Source: Microthrixaceae bacterium (GTDB taxonomy: Bacteria; Actinomycetota; Acidimicrobiia; Acidimicrobiales; Iamiaceae). Taken from it: a stretch of DNA of 64,000 nt. Under the pieces are notes generated by a model, which saw nothing but the letters and a program-made list of their open reading frames with translations, was not told the DNA's origin and made no database searches. The stretch spans positions 1-64,000 of the forward strand of contig JADJDU010000014.1 of the NCBI GenBank assembly GCA_016702505.1, given 5' to 3'. The position numbers and the translations under genes were made by a program. This document shows, in pieces, positions 33,380 through 42,313 of the stretch (within the stretch, counting starts at the first letter, position 1; the number at the start of each line of letters is the position of its first letter).

Positions 33380-34756
33380 TCAGGGCGACGGTGGGGTGGT
33401 GGGGGTGAGGGGAAGTGCGACCTGGACGGTCGTTCCCCCCGCTGGGGTTGGAATGATTCGCACGTGGCCATGGTGGGCCTCGACCACTGACGCCACGATC
33501 GACAGCCCCAGGCCGGCACCGCCGGTGGCGCGGGCGCGGGCCGTGTCGGCCCGGTAGAAGCGTTCGAAGGCTCGGGCCGCAGTCTCGTGGTCCATTCCCG
33601 GGCCTTCGTCGGCGACTTCGATGATGGCCCAGTCCGGTTCGAGCCGGGCGCGAAGGCGAAGTGGTGTGTCGGGATCGGTGTGGGTGCGGACGTTGGCGAC
33701 GAGGTTGGCCAGGACCTGACGGATTCGGGCTTCATCGGCGTTGATCACCAGGGACGGGGGAACGTCGACGTCGACGGGTCGAGTCGGCTCGACGGCCCGG
33801 GCATCGGCAGCGGTGTCACCCAGGATCTGGGTCAGGTCCATCGGCGCCATCTCGAGTGGCCGCCCCTGGTCGAGGCGAGCCAGCGTGAGGAGGTCTTCCA
33901 CCAGATCGGCCATGCGTCGAGCTTCCTGTTCGGTGCGACGCATGGCTTCGTCGAGCTGGCCGGGCTGATCTAGGCCTCCCATGCGATAGAGCTCGGCATA
34001 CCCGGTGATCGTGGTCAAAGGGGTGCGGAGCTCGTGGGAAGCATCGGCCACGAACTGGCGAAGCCGGGCGTCAGACGCTGTACGACTGGCGAACTCCTCG
34101 TCGAGCCGGTTGAGCATGTGGTTGAGGGCATCGCCGAGTTCGGCGGCTTCTGTGCCCGGGGTGGCCGTCGGTACCCGCATGGTGGTCTGGCCGGCGCTGA
34201 TGGCGGTGGCAGCAGCGGTCATCTGCCGGATTGGGCGGGCTCCCAGTCGATCGACCCAGAACGCCACCAGCCCGAGGGCGGCGAGGATCACCAGGCCTCG
34301 AACCATCTCGTTGTTGCGAACCCGGCGAACCGTGTCGTCCACGTCTTCTAGAGGAGCGGCCAGCACGACCGTGCGGTCCTGAGGTCCGAAGGCGCGAACG
34401 TGGACTCGGTATCGGGCCTCGGAGCCCTCCACCCCGACGGTGAAGGGTGGGCCTCCCGAGTGCTCCACGGCCTCCTGTGCGCCTAGGTCTGGGTGTCCGG
34501 GGTCGCCGCGGGTGAGCTCGGCCTCGGAGATGATCCGGAGCTTCCCGTTGGTGACAACGGCCACCCAGAACGGTGACGGTCCTGGACCGCCCGATGGCCC
34601 TTCGGCGGTTCGCAGGCGCGGGGCTGACCGGGTCAGCAGCGAGTCGACCTGGGCGATCAGGCCGTGCTCGGTGGTCCGAACCGTTCGCACGCCCATGAGA
34701 GCGAGCACCATGGCGACGAAGGCCAGCCCGACCAGAACCCGCAGCCGCAGCGACAC
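33380..34756 (-). CDS. Sensor histidine kinase
   Basis: The GTG at 34756 gives about 458 residues. Two membrane spans (LRVLVGLAFVAMVLALMGVR; LVILAALGLVAFWVDRLG) flank an outside sensor of about 125 residues. Then come HAMP (RPIRQMTAAATAISAGQTTM), HisKA with the phospho-acceptor in DASHELRTPLTTITGYAEL, and the ATP-binding domain (N box VLANLVANVRTH, G boxes DEGPGMD and TGGAGLGLSIV). It starts 4 bp after the response regulator stop, so the pair is one operon. Signal unknown. Confidence 0.9.
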   Translation of the reverse strand: MSLRLRVLVGLAFVAMVLALMGVRTVRTTEHGLIAQVDSLLTRSAPRLRTAEGPSGGPGPSPFWVAVVTNGKLRIISEAELTRGDPGHPDLGAQEAVEHSGGPPFTVGVEGSEARYRVHVRAFGPQDRTVVLAAPLEDVDDTVRRVRNNEMVRGLVILAALGLVAFWVDRLGARPIRQMTAAATAISAGQTTMRVPTATPGTEAAELGDALNHMLNRLDEEFASRTASDARLRQFVADASHELRTPLTTITGYAELYRMGGLDQPGQLDEAMRRTEQEARRMADLVEDLLTLARLDQGRPLEMAPMDLTQILGDTAADARAVEPTRPVDVDVPPSLVINADEARIRQVLANLVANVRTHTDPDTPLRLRARLEPDWAIIEVADEGPGMDHETAARAFERFYRADTARARATGGAGLGLSIVASVVEAHHGHVRIIPTPAGGTTVQVALPLTPTTPPSP

Positions 34757-34760
34757 GGTG

Positions 34761-35444
34761 TCAGCTCCGCGGCAGCCGGAGCGAGTAGCCGACCCCACGA
34801 ACGGTGTGGATCAGGCGAGGTTCATTCTGGTCGAGCTTGCGCCGGAGGTAGCCGATGTAGGTCTCGACGACGCCGCCGTCGCCGCCGAAGTCGTACTGCC
34901 AGACGTGATCGAGGATCTGGCTCTTGGACACCACCCGGCCCTGATTGGTGAGCAGGTAGCGCAGCAGGTTGTACTCGGTGGGAGACAGGCCCACCTCGAC
35001 CCCGGCCCGGGTGACGAGGTGGGCCTCGTCGTCGAGCATCAGGTCACCGCAGGACATGACCGCCGTGTCGGTGTCCGATCCGTAGCGGCGTAGCACCGCG
35101 TCTATGCGAGCCACCAACTCCTCGAGGCTGAACGGCTTGACCAGGTAGTCGTCGCCGCCGAGCGTCAAACCCCGGACCTTGTCGTCGGTCGAGTCCCTCG
35201 CCGTCAAGAACAACACCGGGGTGCGGTCGCCGGTGGAGCGGAGCCGTTGACAGACCGCGAAGCCGTCCAGGTCGGGCAACATCACATCGAGCACGATCAG
35301 GTCCGGGTTGTGCTCGGAGACGGCCGTGAGGGCGGCTCGGCCCGTTGCCACCGGATGGACCTCGTAGCCGTTGTGGCGCAGGGCCGCCTCCAACATCGAC
35401 CTCAGGTGTTCCTCGTCGTCCACCAACAGGATGGTCTCGCTCAT
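34761..35444 (-). CDS. OmpR-family response regulator
   Basis: 227 residues from ATG 35444. The receiver domain has the acidic pair in ILLVDDEEHL, phospho-acceptor D in LIVLDVMLPDLDG, T in LFLTARDSTDD and K in DDYLVKPFSLEEL. The C-terminal winged helix has LSPTEYNLLRYLLTNQGRVV and VVETYIGYLRRKLDQ. It is the partner of the kinase that follows. Genes under its control may include the secreted repeat protein downstream, as inference from position only. Confidence 0.92.
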   Translation of the reverse strand: MSETILLVDDEEHLRSMLEAALRHNGYEVHPVATGRAALTAVSEHNPDLIVLDVMLPDLDGFAVCQRLRSTGDRTPVLFLTARDSTDDKVRGLTLGGDDYLVKPFSLEELVARIDAVLRRYGSDTDTAVMSCGDLMLDDEAHLVTRAGVEVGLSPTEYNLLRYLLTNQGRVVSKSQILDHVWQYDFGGDGGVVETYIGYLRRKLDQNEPRLIHTVRGVGYSLRLPRS

Positions 35445-35485
35445 GGGGGCCAATCGTGGCACCGTTTCCTGAGAGTTACCTGTGA

Positions 35486-35600
35486 GGACCCGAGCAGATA
35501 GGTCAAGTCGTCGTCGCTGCGAGGGTGACCATACCGAGGCTTCGCCTCGGTTTAGCCATGCCGTACTTATGGGTCGGCTCGCCTGTTTGCTCGCCTCCTG
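35486..35600 (+). repeat. Intergenic repeat family 1, copy A
   Basis: About 115 bp running from GGACCCGAGC to GCTCGCCTCCTG with a central ACCGAGGC-TTC-GCCTCGGT hairpin and CCATGCCGTACTTATGGGTC. It matches 42198-42313 (inverted) and 45148-45260. It lies upstream of rph. Confidence 0.75.
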
Positions 35601-35641
35601 AACCTGCGACGATGGGGAAACCTCAACCACTGGAGTCGATC

Positions 35642-36382
35642 ATGCGTCCCGACGGCCGTCAGCCCGACGATCTGCGTCCCATCACCTTCGAGCGGGATTT
35701 CACCGTCCACGCGGCCGGCTCGGTACTGGTCTCCTTCGGGGCCACCCGGGTGCTGTGCACCGCCTCGGTAGACGACGACGTACCGCGGTGGATGCGAGGC
35801 CGGGGCAAGGGTTGGGTGACCGCCGAGTACTCCATGCTGCCGGGTGCCTCACCGGAGAGGATCAGCCGGGAAGCGGCCAAGGGGCGTCAGTCCGGTAGGA
35901 CCCAGGAGATCCAGCGTCTGATCGGACGTTCGTTGCGGTCGGTTTGTGACATGGGCCTGCTGGGGGAGCGCCAGGTGGTGGTGGACTGCGACGTCCTCCA
36001 GGCTGACGGCGGGACCCGCACCGCCTCGATCTGTGGTGGGTACGTGGCTCTCCACGATGCCTTGACCCGTCTGGTGCAGGCCGGGCAGATCAAGGATCAT
36101 CCCCTGGTCGAGTCCTGCGCTGCCATCTCGGTGGGGGTGGTCGACGGCGTTGCCGTGCTCGACCTTCCCTACGTCGAGGATTCCCGGGCGGAGGTCGACA
36201 TGAACGTGGTCATGACCGGATCCGGCAACTTCGTGGAGGTGCAGGGCACCGCCGAAGGGGCCACCTTCAGTCGCAGCGAACTGAACGCCATGTTGGACTT
36301 GGCCGAGAGTGGCATCGCCAGGATCACCGACCTGCAACGAGACGTGCTGGCCGTGGCTCCCGAGCCGAGGCCGGCGGGATGA
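35642..36382 (+). CDS. rph: Ribonuclease PH
   Basis: 246 residues from ATG 35642 (MRPDGRQPDDLRPITFERDF). The family core is present: GSVLVSFGATRVLCTASVDD, RGKGWVTAEYSMLPGAS, GRTQEIQRLIGRSLRSVCDM and DCDVLQADGGTRTASICGG, with phosphate-binding residues in that GGTR segment and metal-binding D in the SRAEVDMNVVM part. It trims tRNA 3' ends by phosphorolysis. The stop overlaps the start of rdgB (ATGA), and a tRNA gene follows, a common actinobacterial order. Confidence 0.95.
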   Translation: MRPDGRQPDDLRPITFERDFTVHAAGSVLVSFGATRVLCTASVDDDVPRWMRGRGKGWVTAEYSMLPGASPERISREAAKGRQSGRTQEIQRLIGRSLRSVCDMGLLGERQVVVDCDVLQADGGTRTASICGGYVALHDALTRLVQAGQIKDHPLVESCAAISVGVVDGVAVLDLPYVEDSRAEVDMNVVMTGSGNFVEVQGTAEGATFSRSELNAMLDLAESGIARITDLQRDVLAVAPEPRPAG

Positions 36383-36999
36383 GCCGGGAGTCCGCCGCCT
36401 CCGGCGAGGCGGTGGTGCTGGCTTCGGCCAACCCCAAGAAGGCGGCCGAGATAGCGGCCATCGTCGGTGACGCCATGCACCTGATACCTCGGCCCGATTC
36501 GGTTCCCGAGGTCGTCGAAGATGCTGACACTTTCGAAGGCAACGCCCGGCTCAAGGCTCAGGCCCTAATGATCGCCACTGGGTTGGCGGCGCTGGCCGAT
36601 GATTCGGGCCTCGAGGTCGAGGCTCTCGGCGGGGCACCCGGCGTCCATTCAGCGCGCTACGCCGGAGAACACGCAACCGATGGCGACAACGTGGAACTGT
36701 TGTTGAGCGAGATGCGCGACCTGGAGGGAACCGTGGCCCGTCGGGCCCGGTTTTGTTGCGTCTTGGTGTTGGCTCGTCCCGACGGCTCGGAGGTGGTCGT
36801 GCGCGGTGAGGTGGCGGGCTCCATAGCGACGGCGCCCCGCGGGGAGGGGGGGTTCGGTTATGACCCGGTCTTCGTTCCCGCCGAATGCGGAGGGTCTACC
36901 TTCGCTGAACTGACCCCGTCGGCCAAGCACTCCATCAGCCATCGGGGTAGGGCCTTGGCGGCCTTGGCGGTTGCGCTGTCTGCGGAAGGGAAGCGATGA
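36379..36999 (+). CDS. rdgB: RdgB/HAM1 non-canonical purine NTP pyrophosphatase
   Basis: 206 residues. The nucleotide-binding start is LASANPKKAAEIAAI, the central signature is LADDSGLEVEALGGAPGVHSARYAGEHATD (in parts), and the C-terminal motif is GGFGYDPVFVPAE followed by SAKHSISHRGRAL. It hydrolyses ITP, dITP and XTP to keep them out of nucleic acids. Translationally coupled to rph by a 4-base overlap. It ends one base before the tRNA on the other strand. Confidence 0.95.
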   Translation: MSRESAASGEAVVLASANPKKAAEIAAIVGDAMHLIPRPDSVPEVVEDADTFEGNARLKAQALMIATGLAALADDSGLEVEALGGAPGVHSARYAGEHATDGDNVELLLSEMRDLEGTVARRARFCCVLVLARPDGSEVVVRGEVAGSIATAPRGEGGFGYDPVFVPAECGGSTFAELTPSAKHSISHRGRALAALAVALSAEGKR

Positions 37000-37000
37000 G

Positions 37001-37074
37001 TGCCGACGGCGCGACTCGAACTCGCACTGGCCAGGACCTAAACCTGGTGCCTCTGCCAATTGGGCTACGTCGGC
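37001..37074 (-). tRNA. tRNA with anticodon UAG (Leu codons) but short variable arm
   Basis: The acceptor strands GCCGACG/CGTCGGC pair perfectly; the D-arm is GCCCAATTGGCAGAGGC; the anticodon arm is CCAGG-TTTAGGT-CCTGG with anticodon TAG; a 5-nt variable region follows and the T-arm is GCGAG-TTCGAGT-CGCGC with one mismatch. The anticodon reads CUA/CUG, normally leucine, but bacterial tRNA-Leu has a long variable arm and this one does not. No CCA is encoded. It may be real and unusual, or decayed. Confidence 0.65.
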
Positions 37075-37087
37075 GGAACTGCGCAGC

Positions 37088-37510
37088 CTAGGACCCGTCG
37101 GCACCAACCGGTGCACACACCTCCAGTTCCATGCCGTCGACATCTCGGAAGAACAGCGAGTAGGTGTCGCCACCGAGGATCTGGATCTCTCCGATGTCGG
37201 CTCCGGCTCGTTCGAGGCGGTCCCGCACGTCTTCGAGGGCGGTTCGGTCGGCCACGGCCAAGCCGAAGTGGTCGATCGCACCCCTGGCGCCGATCCGACG
37301 CTGGTCGCCGATGATCTGGTCCGCACCCACCTCGAACACGTTCAAGGCTGCCCCGCCCCCCATGTCGATGATCGCCATTCGAGGATGGTCACCCTCAGCG
37401 GCCATCTCGAAGGTGGTTGGCGCGTCGAACACCTCCAGGTACCAGGCCTTGAACCGGTCCAGGTCAGTGGTGAGTGTGGCGATGTGGTTGAAACCGTTGG
37501 TCAACGGCAT
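37088..37510 (-). CDS. VOC/glyoxalase-family protein
   Basis: 140 residues made of two beta-alpha-beta-beta-beta modules: FNHIATLTTDLDRFKAWYLE with RMAIIDMGGGAALNVFEV, and DHFGLAVADRTALEDVRDRL with YSLFFRDVDGMELEVCAP. Metal ligands would be His8, Glu (ALNVFEV), His in DHFGLAV and Glu in GMELEVC, a full set. Members include dioxygenases, glyoxalases and drug-resistance proteins; substrate unknown. It is a single gene between the tRNA and clpP. Confidence 0.8.
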   Translation of the reverse strand: MPLTNGFNHIATLTTDLDRFKAWYLEVFDAPTTFEMAAEGDHPRMAIIDMGGGAALNVFEVGADQIIGDQRRIGARGAIDHFGLAVADRTALEDVRDRLERAGADIGEIQILGGDTYSLFFRDVDGMELEVCAPVGADGS

Positions 37511-37656
37511 GAGGTGGGCTTCTCCTGGTCTGGGCGCATGCGTTCATGTTCGCGCCGCTGTGCTGTCGTGTCGACCGCCGGCGAAGCATGTGGTGCTCTC
37601 GACGATGGCCGCCCGGTCGGTTCTTGTCCGGGGGTGGGGCCGCTAGCCTGCCGCCC

Positions 37657-38265
37657 ATGACGCAGCCGCCCATGATCACGCCCGTGGCCCAGGGGCCCGG
37701 GGGCTTCGACCCGGCCCAGGACATCTACAACCGCCTCCTCCGGGAGCGGATCGTGTTCCTGGGCACCGACGTCAACGACAACATCGCCAACCAATTGGCG
37801 GCACAGATCCTCTACCTCGATGGCCAGGACAGCGAGCAGGACATCTGGCTCTACATCAACTCACCGGGCGGGTCCATCTCGGCAGGCATGGCCATCTATG
37901 ACACCATGCAGTTCGTCACCGCCGAGGTCGGCACCGTGTGCATGGGCTTGGCCGCGTCGATGGGTCAGTTCCTGCTCTGCGCTGGCGCGCCGGGCAAGCG
38001 CTTTGCCCTGCCTCATAGCCAGATCATGATGCACCAGCCCTCGGGCGGGTTTCAGGGTCAGGCTTCCGACATCGCCATTCAGGCTGAGCGGATGCTGTAC
38101 ATCAAGCGGCTCATGGCCGAACGGATCTCCTTCCACACCGGCCAGACCGTCGAGCAGATCGAGGAAGACTCCGAGCGAGACCGGTGGTTCACCGCCGAGC
38201 AGGCCAAGGACTACGGCATCATCGACAAGGTGATCACCGCTAGGGGCCAGCTCGACGACGAGTAG
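37657..38265 (+). CDS. clpP: ATP-dependent Clp protease proteolytic subunit
   Basis: 202 residues from ATG 37657. The Ser-His-Asp triad is visible: Ser in GLAASMGQFLL, His in LPHSQIMMHQP, and an Asp in the C-terminal DSERDRWFTAEQAKDYGII part. The handle NSPGGSISAGMAIYDTMQFV is typical. Actinobacteria usually have two clpP genes in tandem, but here only one is present, with a convergent lipoprotein gene after it. Its N-terminus is Pro-rich (MTQPPMITPVAQGPGG). Confidence 0.93.
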   Translation: MTQPPMITPVAQGPGGFDPAQDIYNRLLRERIVFLGTDVNDNIANQLAAQILYLDGQDSEQDIWLYINSPGGSISAGMAIYDTMQFVTAEVGTVCMGLAASMGQFLLCAGAPGKRFALPHSQIMMHQPSGGFQGQASDIAIQAERMLYIKRLMAERISFHTGQTVEQIEEDSERDRWFTAEQAKDYGIIDKVITARGQLDDE

Positions 38266-38301
38266 TCCCGGGCCCGGGACGGTCCGGGCGGTGACCCTCG
38301 G

Positions 38302-38832
38302 CTAGAGACCGCCCTCGGTACTTCCGCCGGTGGACTCCCCCGGGTCGGGGGAGTTACCGCCGGTGGTGGCCGAATCCTCGGGAACGGGCGTGTTCAACAC
38401 GAGATCGCATTGGGTCAGGGCGTAGTTGGAAACGGCCAGGCCTGAGGTCATCGCCGAGCTGTGCTTCTTCACCGCTTTGGTGATGGAGGCAGCCGCGGCC
38501 TCCGGGTCGTTCGGGTTGTCTCGGACTCCGTCGATCACGGCCTGCACCAACGCAACCAAGGCTTCTACGTCAGAGCGGATCTCATCGGGGGCCGATCGCT
38601 CCAGCGCGGTGAAAGCCTCCTCGGCGTCGTCGAGGGCACGGTCGAGCTGGTCGGCATCCTGATCGGCGAAACCGGTGAGGACCGAAGCCAGAGAAGGCGT
38701 TCGGCGGAGGTCGCCGCAGAAATCCTCGGCGGAGGTCTTGGTTTCGGCCGTGCAGGCTCCGAGGAGCAGCACACCGGAGGTGAACAAAGTTCCGGCCCAG
38801 CCCAGCCGGCTCCTGTGGGGGCCGACGGTCAT
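38302..38832 (-). CDS. Hypothetical lipoprotein coupled to rpe
   Basis: The ATG overlaps the rpe stop (ATGA). There is a lipobox (FTSGVLLLGACTAE), then a helical domain of about 115 residues (DFCGDLRRTPSLASVLTGFA ... SNYALTQCDLVL) with two cysteines likely to form a disulfide, and a Gly/Ser-rich tail. Small helical lipoproteins of this kind are common in actinobacteria; the one at 57397 has a similar build. Function unknown. Confidence 0.7.
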   Translation of the reverse strand: MTVGPHRSRLGWAGTLFTSGVLLLGACTAETKTSAEDFCGDLRRTPSLASVLTGFADQDADQLDRALDDAEEAFTALERSAPDEIRSDVEALVALVQAVIDGVRDNPNDPEAAAASITKAVKKHSSAMTSGLAVSNYALTQCDLVLNTPVPEDSATTGGNSPDPGESTGGSTEGGL

Positions 38833-39536
38833 CAGGCCTGGTTGGCTTGGGCCGCTTCAGCGCGGGCTCGGAGGTCGGCGACGGCGTGCCCGAGGCCCTC
38901 GGGGTCGCGGTAGAGGGCACTGCCCGCCACCAGAACGTTGGCGCCAGCCGAGGTCGCTCCGGCGATGGTGGCCGGGCCGATCCCGCCGTCGACCTCGATG
39001 TCTACGTCGAGGCCACGCTCGACGATCAACGCCCGGAGGTCGGCGATCTTGGGTTCCATGGTGGCGATGTAGTCCTGGCCGCCGAATCCGGGGTTCACCG
39101 TCATGATCAGCACCATCTCGACCAGGTCGAGGACGTGTTCGATGGCGCTGATCGGTGTCGAGGGGTTGAGGGCTACCGCGGCTCCGGCCCCCGCGGCACG
39201 GACCTGTTCGAGGCAGCGGTGGAGGTGGATGGTGGCCTCGGCGTGGACGAGGAGCAGGTTGCAACCAGCTTCGACGTAGCGCTCCAGCAGCACCTCTGGG
39301 GTGTTGACCATGAGGTGGGCTTCGAAGGGGATCGAGACGTGGGGTCGGCAGGCCGCGATCACGTCGGGTCCGAAGGTGAGGTTGGGGACGAACTGCCCGT
39401 CCATCACATCCCATTGGATCCGGTCGACGCCTGCTTCCTGGAGGGCGATGCACTCCTCTCCGAGGCGGGAGAAGTCGGCGGGAAGCACCGACGGGGCGAT
39501 CTGGACTGGACGGGGTGTGGTGGTCACGGCGGCCAT
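38832..39536 (-). CDS. rpe: Ribulose-phosphate 3-epimerase
   Basis: 234 residues from ATG 39536. The TIM-barrel signatures are IAPSVLPADFSRLGEE, WDVMDGQFVPNLTFGP (metal and catalytic Asp), FEAHLMVNTPE, the flexible loop TVNPGFGGQDYI and DGGIGPATIAGATSAGANV (second catalytic Asp). It interconverts ribulose-5-phosphate and xylulose-5-phosphate in the pentose phosphate pathway. The gene is divergent from the RNA methyltransferase and coupled to a lipoprotein gene downstream. Confidence 0.95.
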   Translation of the reverse strand: MAAVTTTPRPVQIAPSVLPADFSRLGEECIALQEAGVDRIQWDVMDGQFVPNLTFGPDVIAACRPHVSIPFEAHLMVNTPEVLLERYVEAGCNLLLVHAEATIHLHRCLEQVRAAGAGAAVALNPSTPISAIEHVLDLVEMVLIMTVNPGFGGQDYIATMEPKIADLRALIVERGLDVDIEVDGGIGPATIAGATSAGANVLVAGSALYRDPEGLGHAVADLRARAEAAQANQA

Positions 39537-39613
39537 CCTAGGAAGGTGAGGTGAACGGTTCGGAGCGGGCGTACTGGGCTGGCTTGTCGAGAGCGCCACC
39601 TAGGCTCCCGTGG

Positions 39614-40870
39614 GTGAACGGCCCCGTTGTCGCGCTTCGTACCACCACCATGGCCGTCGGCGGAGAGTCGGTGGCTCGCGATCAAGATGGTCGGGTCGTG
39701 TTCGTGGCCGGCGGTCTGCCCGACGAGGTGGTGCGGGCCGAGCTGTACGACGAGCGCAAGAAATTCGCACGTGCCGCGGTGACTGAGGTGGTGGAGCCGT
39801 CGCCGCTGCGGGTGAGTCCTCCATGTGTCCACGTCGGTCGCGGCTGTGGTGGCTGTGACTGGCAGCACGTAGCGGTCGAGGCTCAGTCCCGATTGCGAAT
39901 CGACATGGTTAGAGACGTGTTGGCCCGTGACGGCGGAATCACCGATCCGGTAGTCGAAGCCGGGCCGGCTCTGGCTGCCGCTGCACTGCGGACCACGGTT
40001 CGGGGCACGACCGGAGCCGATGGTCGCTTTGCGTTTCGGCGCCGACGATCCAACGATCCGGTGGTGGTCGACTCGTGCTTGGTGGCCCACCCGCTGGTGG
40101 AGGAGTTGGTCGCCGACGGTCGCTTCGGTCGAGCCGAAGACGTGACCATCAGGGTCGGCGCTCGGACCGGTGAACGCATGGTCTTTGTGTCGCCCCGGGC
40201 GACGGGAGTGGTGGTACCCGACGGCGTCAAGGTCGTGGGGGCTGATCAACTGCGCAAGGGACGGCGGGCGTGGATCCACGAGCAGGTGGCCGGGCGCATC
40301 TGGCGGGTTTCGGCCGAGTCCTTCTTCCAGGCCAGCCCCGAAGGTGCAGAAGCGCTGGTGGCCGAGGTGCAGGCAATGGTCGACCGGTGGGCTCCCGACC
40401 ACACCCGCCTGGTCGATCTGTGCTGCGGTGTGGGCTTGTTTGCCGGCACGATCCTGTCCGAGGAGCCGGGCCAGCGTGTGGTCGGCATCGAGCGCAGCGC
40501 CTCGGCGGTGGCCGATGCCCGGGTCAACCTGGCCGACGAGCCGGTGCGGGTGGTCAAGGTGGCACTGGGCAAGTGGCGTCCGTCGGCGGCCGATGTCGTG
40601 GTAGCCGACCCAGCTCGCAGTGGCCTGGCCCGCGCGAGGGTGTGGGCGGTGGCCGAGACCGGTGCGGCGCTGTGCGTATTGGTCAGTTGCGACCTGGCGT
40701 CGCTCGGTCGCGATGCCCGCCTTCTTGGTGAGGTCGGTTACCGCCATTGCGGCTCCAGGGTCCTGGATCTGTTCGGCCACACCGGCCAGGTTGAGGTGGT
40801 AACTGCCTTTGTGGCCGACCCCGATGATCTGGCCCGGTCGGTAGGTGGTGACGGGGGTGGTGAGGGGTGA
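39614..40870 (+). CDS. TrmA/RlmD-family SAM-dependent RNA (uracil) methyltransferase
   Basis: I prefer the GTG at 39614 because the TRAM domain starts VALRTTTMAVGGESVARD; the frame extends to a GTG at 39551. Four cysteines in CVHVGRGCGGCDW suggest an iron-sulfur cluster. The SAM site is LVDLCCGVGLFAGTIL, the substrate-binding residues are VVADPARSGL, and the catalytic cysteine is in VLVSCDLASLGRD. The glutamate expected near the C-terminus (GQVEVVTAFV) is present. The target uridine in tRNA or rRNA cannot be told. Confidence 0.88.
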   Translation: MNGPVVALRTTTMAVGGESVARDQDGRVVFVAGGLPDEVVRAELYDERKKFARAAVTEVVEPSPLRVSPPCVHVGRGCGGCDWQHVAVEAQSRLRIDMVRDVLARDGGITDPVVEAGPALAAAALRTTVRGTTGADGRFAFRRRRSNDPVVVDSCLVAHPLVEELVADGRFGRAEDVTIRVGARTGERMVFVSPRATGVVVPDGVKVVGADQLRKGRRAWIHEQVAGRIWRVSAESFFQASPEGAEALVAEVQAMVDRWAPDHTRLVDLCCGVGLFAGTILSEEPGQRVVGIERSASAVADARVNLADEPVRVVKVALGKWRPSAADVVVADPARSGLARARVWAVAETGAALCVLVSCDLASLGRDARLLGEVGYRHCGSRVLDLFGHTGQVEVVTAFVADPDDLARSVGGDGGGEG

Positions 40871-40884
40871 AGGGTCAGGAGGTG

Positions 40885-41933
40885 ATGCGGGCCTACCGGA
40901 TCACCGACTGGTTGGCACCGGCGCGGCTCGTAGAGGTACCCAGACCTGACCCCGGACCTCATCAGGTCAGGGTCAGGGTCGGGGGATGTGGGCTGTGCCA
41001 CAGCGACCTGGTGATGGGACAGATGGGCGAGGCGGTGGGCCGCGCCATTGGATGGACGGTGCCGTTCACCCTGGGCCACGAGACGGCAGGTTGGATCGAT
41101 GGGATAGGACGAGACGTCGATCCGGCCTTGGGATTCAGCGACGGAGACCCGGTTGCTTTGGTCTCGCCGGCCTCGTGCGGGGCGTGTCGCTGGTGCGTGC
41201 GAGGTCAGGAGAACGCCTGTGGCCAGGGCCTGGTGGGAAGAGGGTACGGCCGTGATGGTGGACTGGCCGACTACGTGGTGGTGGACGACCCCGGGCGTTC
41301 ACTGCTGGCCATTGGTGGGTTGGATCCGACGACGGCCGGTCCTTTGGTGGATGCTGGGGCCACCTCGCACCATGCGATCCGCCGGGTGCTGGCTGGTCTG
41401 CGTTCGGACAGCACCGTGGTGGTTGTCGGAGTGGGTGGCCTTGGGGATTCGCGGTCCAGTTGTTGCGTGCGTTGAGCCCAGCGCGGGTGGTGGCGGTCGA
41501 CTCAAGTGCTCGTCGCCGCAAAGTGGCGCTGGACTGCGGCGCGCACCACGTCGTGTCCGGTGTGGACGGGGCCACGGCGTCGGTGTTGGGGGCGATAGTG
41601 GGTCGAGATCCGGTCGATGCGGTGCTCGACATGGTCGGAACCGACGACACCATCAGCTTTGCCACCGGGATCGTGTCTCCCGGTGGCTCGGTCGGCCTGG
41701 TGGGTGCCGCCGGGGGAACCCTGCGGCGTCCTTGGTTCGGTGGTCTGCCCCGAGACGGGCAGGTGTTCACGTTCCAGGGTTCTGATGTTGCCGATGCGCG
41801 GGGGGTGATTGCACTGGCGGGTCAAGGCTTGGTGCGCGTCGATGTCGACCGCTTCACCTTGACTGACGTAGGTAGGGCCTATGAGGCCCTTGAGTCGGGG
41901 GAGTTGTCGGGTCGGGCTGTGGTTCAGCCTTAG
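40885..41933 (+). pseudogene. Zinc-type alcohol dehydrogenase, frameshifted
   Basis: AGGAGG precedes the ATG at 40885. The N-terminal half has the catalytic zinc residues (GGCGLCHSDL, LGHETAGWI), the four-cysteine structural zinc site (SCGACRWCVRGQENAC) and VVVVGVGGLG of the Rossmann fold. One base is missing at about 41443-41447 (GGGGATTC); in the other frame FAVQLLRALSPARVVAVDSS continues the fold to GRAVVQP, stop at 41931-41933. The two halves make a normal 350-residue MDR dehydrogenase. Because everything else is conserved, a sequencing error is likely. Confidence 0.75.
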
Positions 41934-42014
41934 CTGGATCCGCCGAAAGGCACAGCCTTCCGGCGGAGTTCGGTCGTCGGTCTGCTGGCTGACGTCTTCG
42001 CTGTTGCGACCGGT
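41934..42014 (+). repeat. Intergenic hairpin repeat family 2, copy 2
   Basis: Begins with the last base of the dehydrogenase stop (TTAG-CTGGATCC) and matches 24476-24555 along about 80 bp, including the TCCGCCG/CGGCGGA hairpin. Confidence 0.6.
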
Positions 42015-42197
42015 AAAGCCGATCTCTGCAGGTCGGGGACTCCGCCACAAGGGGCTCTGCCCCCGAACCCCCGCCCAGCCCTCGCGTTCGGGATCGTCAG
42101 ACAGCCGAACACCAGCGGTGGCCGTCCAGAGAACCGGCTTTGCCGGAGTGGCCATTGAGAATCGAGCAAAAGCCAAGTCCGATCGGTGGATCGAGGC

Positions 42198-42313
42198 TTA
42201 GGAGGCGAGCCAATAGGCGAGCCGACCCATGAATACGGCATGGATAAACCGAGGCGGAGCCTCGGTCTGATCACCCTCGCAGCGACGACGACTGGACCTC
42301 TCCGCTCGGGTCC
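42198..42313 (-). repeat. Intergenic repeat family 1, copy B (inverted)
   Basis: The reverse complement aligns with 35486-35600 and 45148-45260 with few mismatches: GGACCCGAGCGGAGAGGTCC ... ACCGAGGCTCCGCCTCGGT ... ATGGGTCGGCTCGCCT. Confidence 0.75.

Noticed and set aside
37657..38265. Second clpP gene expected next to this one
   Set aside because: The downstream sequence encodes a convergent lipoprotein; no second ClpP frame is present in the window.
38265..38280. GTCCCGGGCCCGGGAC palindrome after clpP as an operator
   Set aside because: A GC-only palindrome right after a stop codon is more likely part of a terminator or chance in GC-rich DNA.
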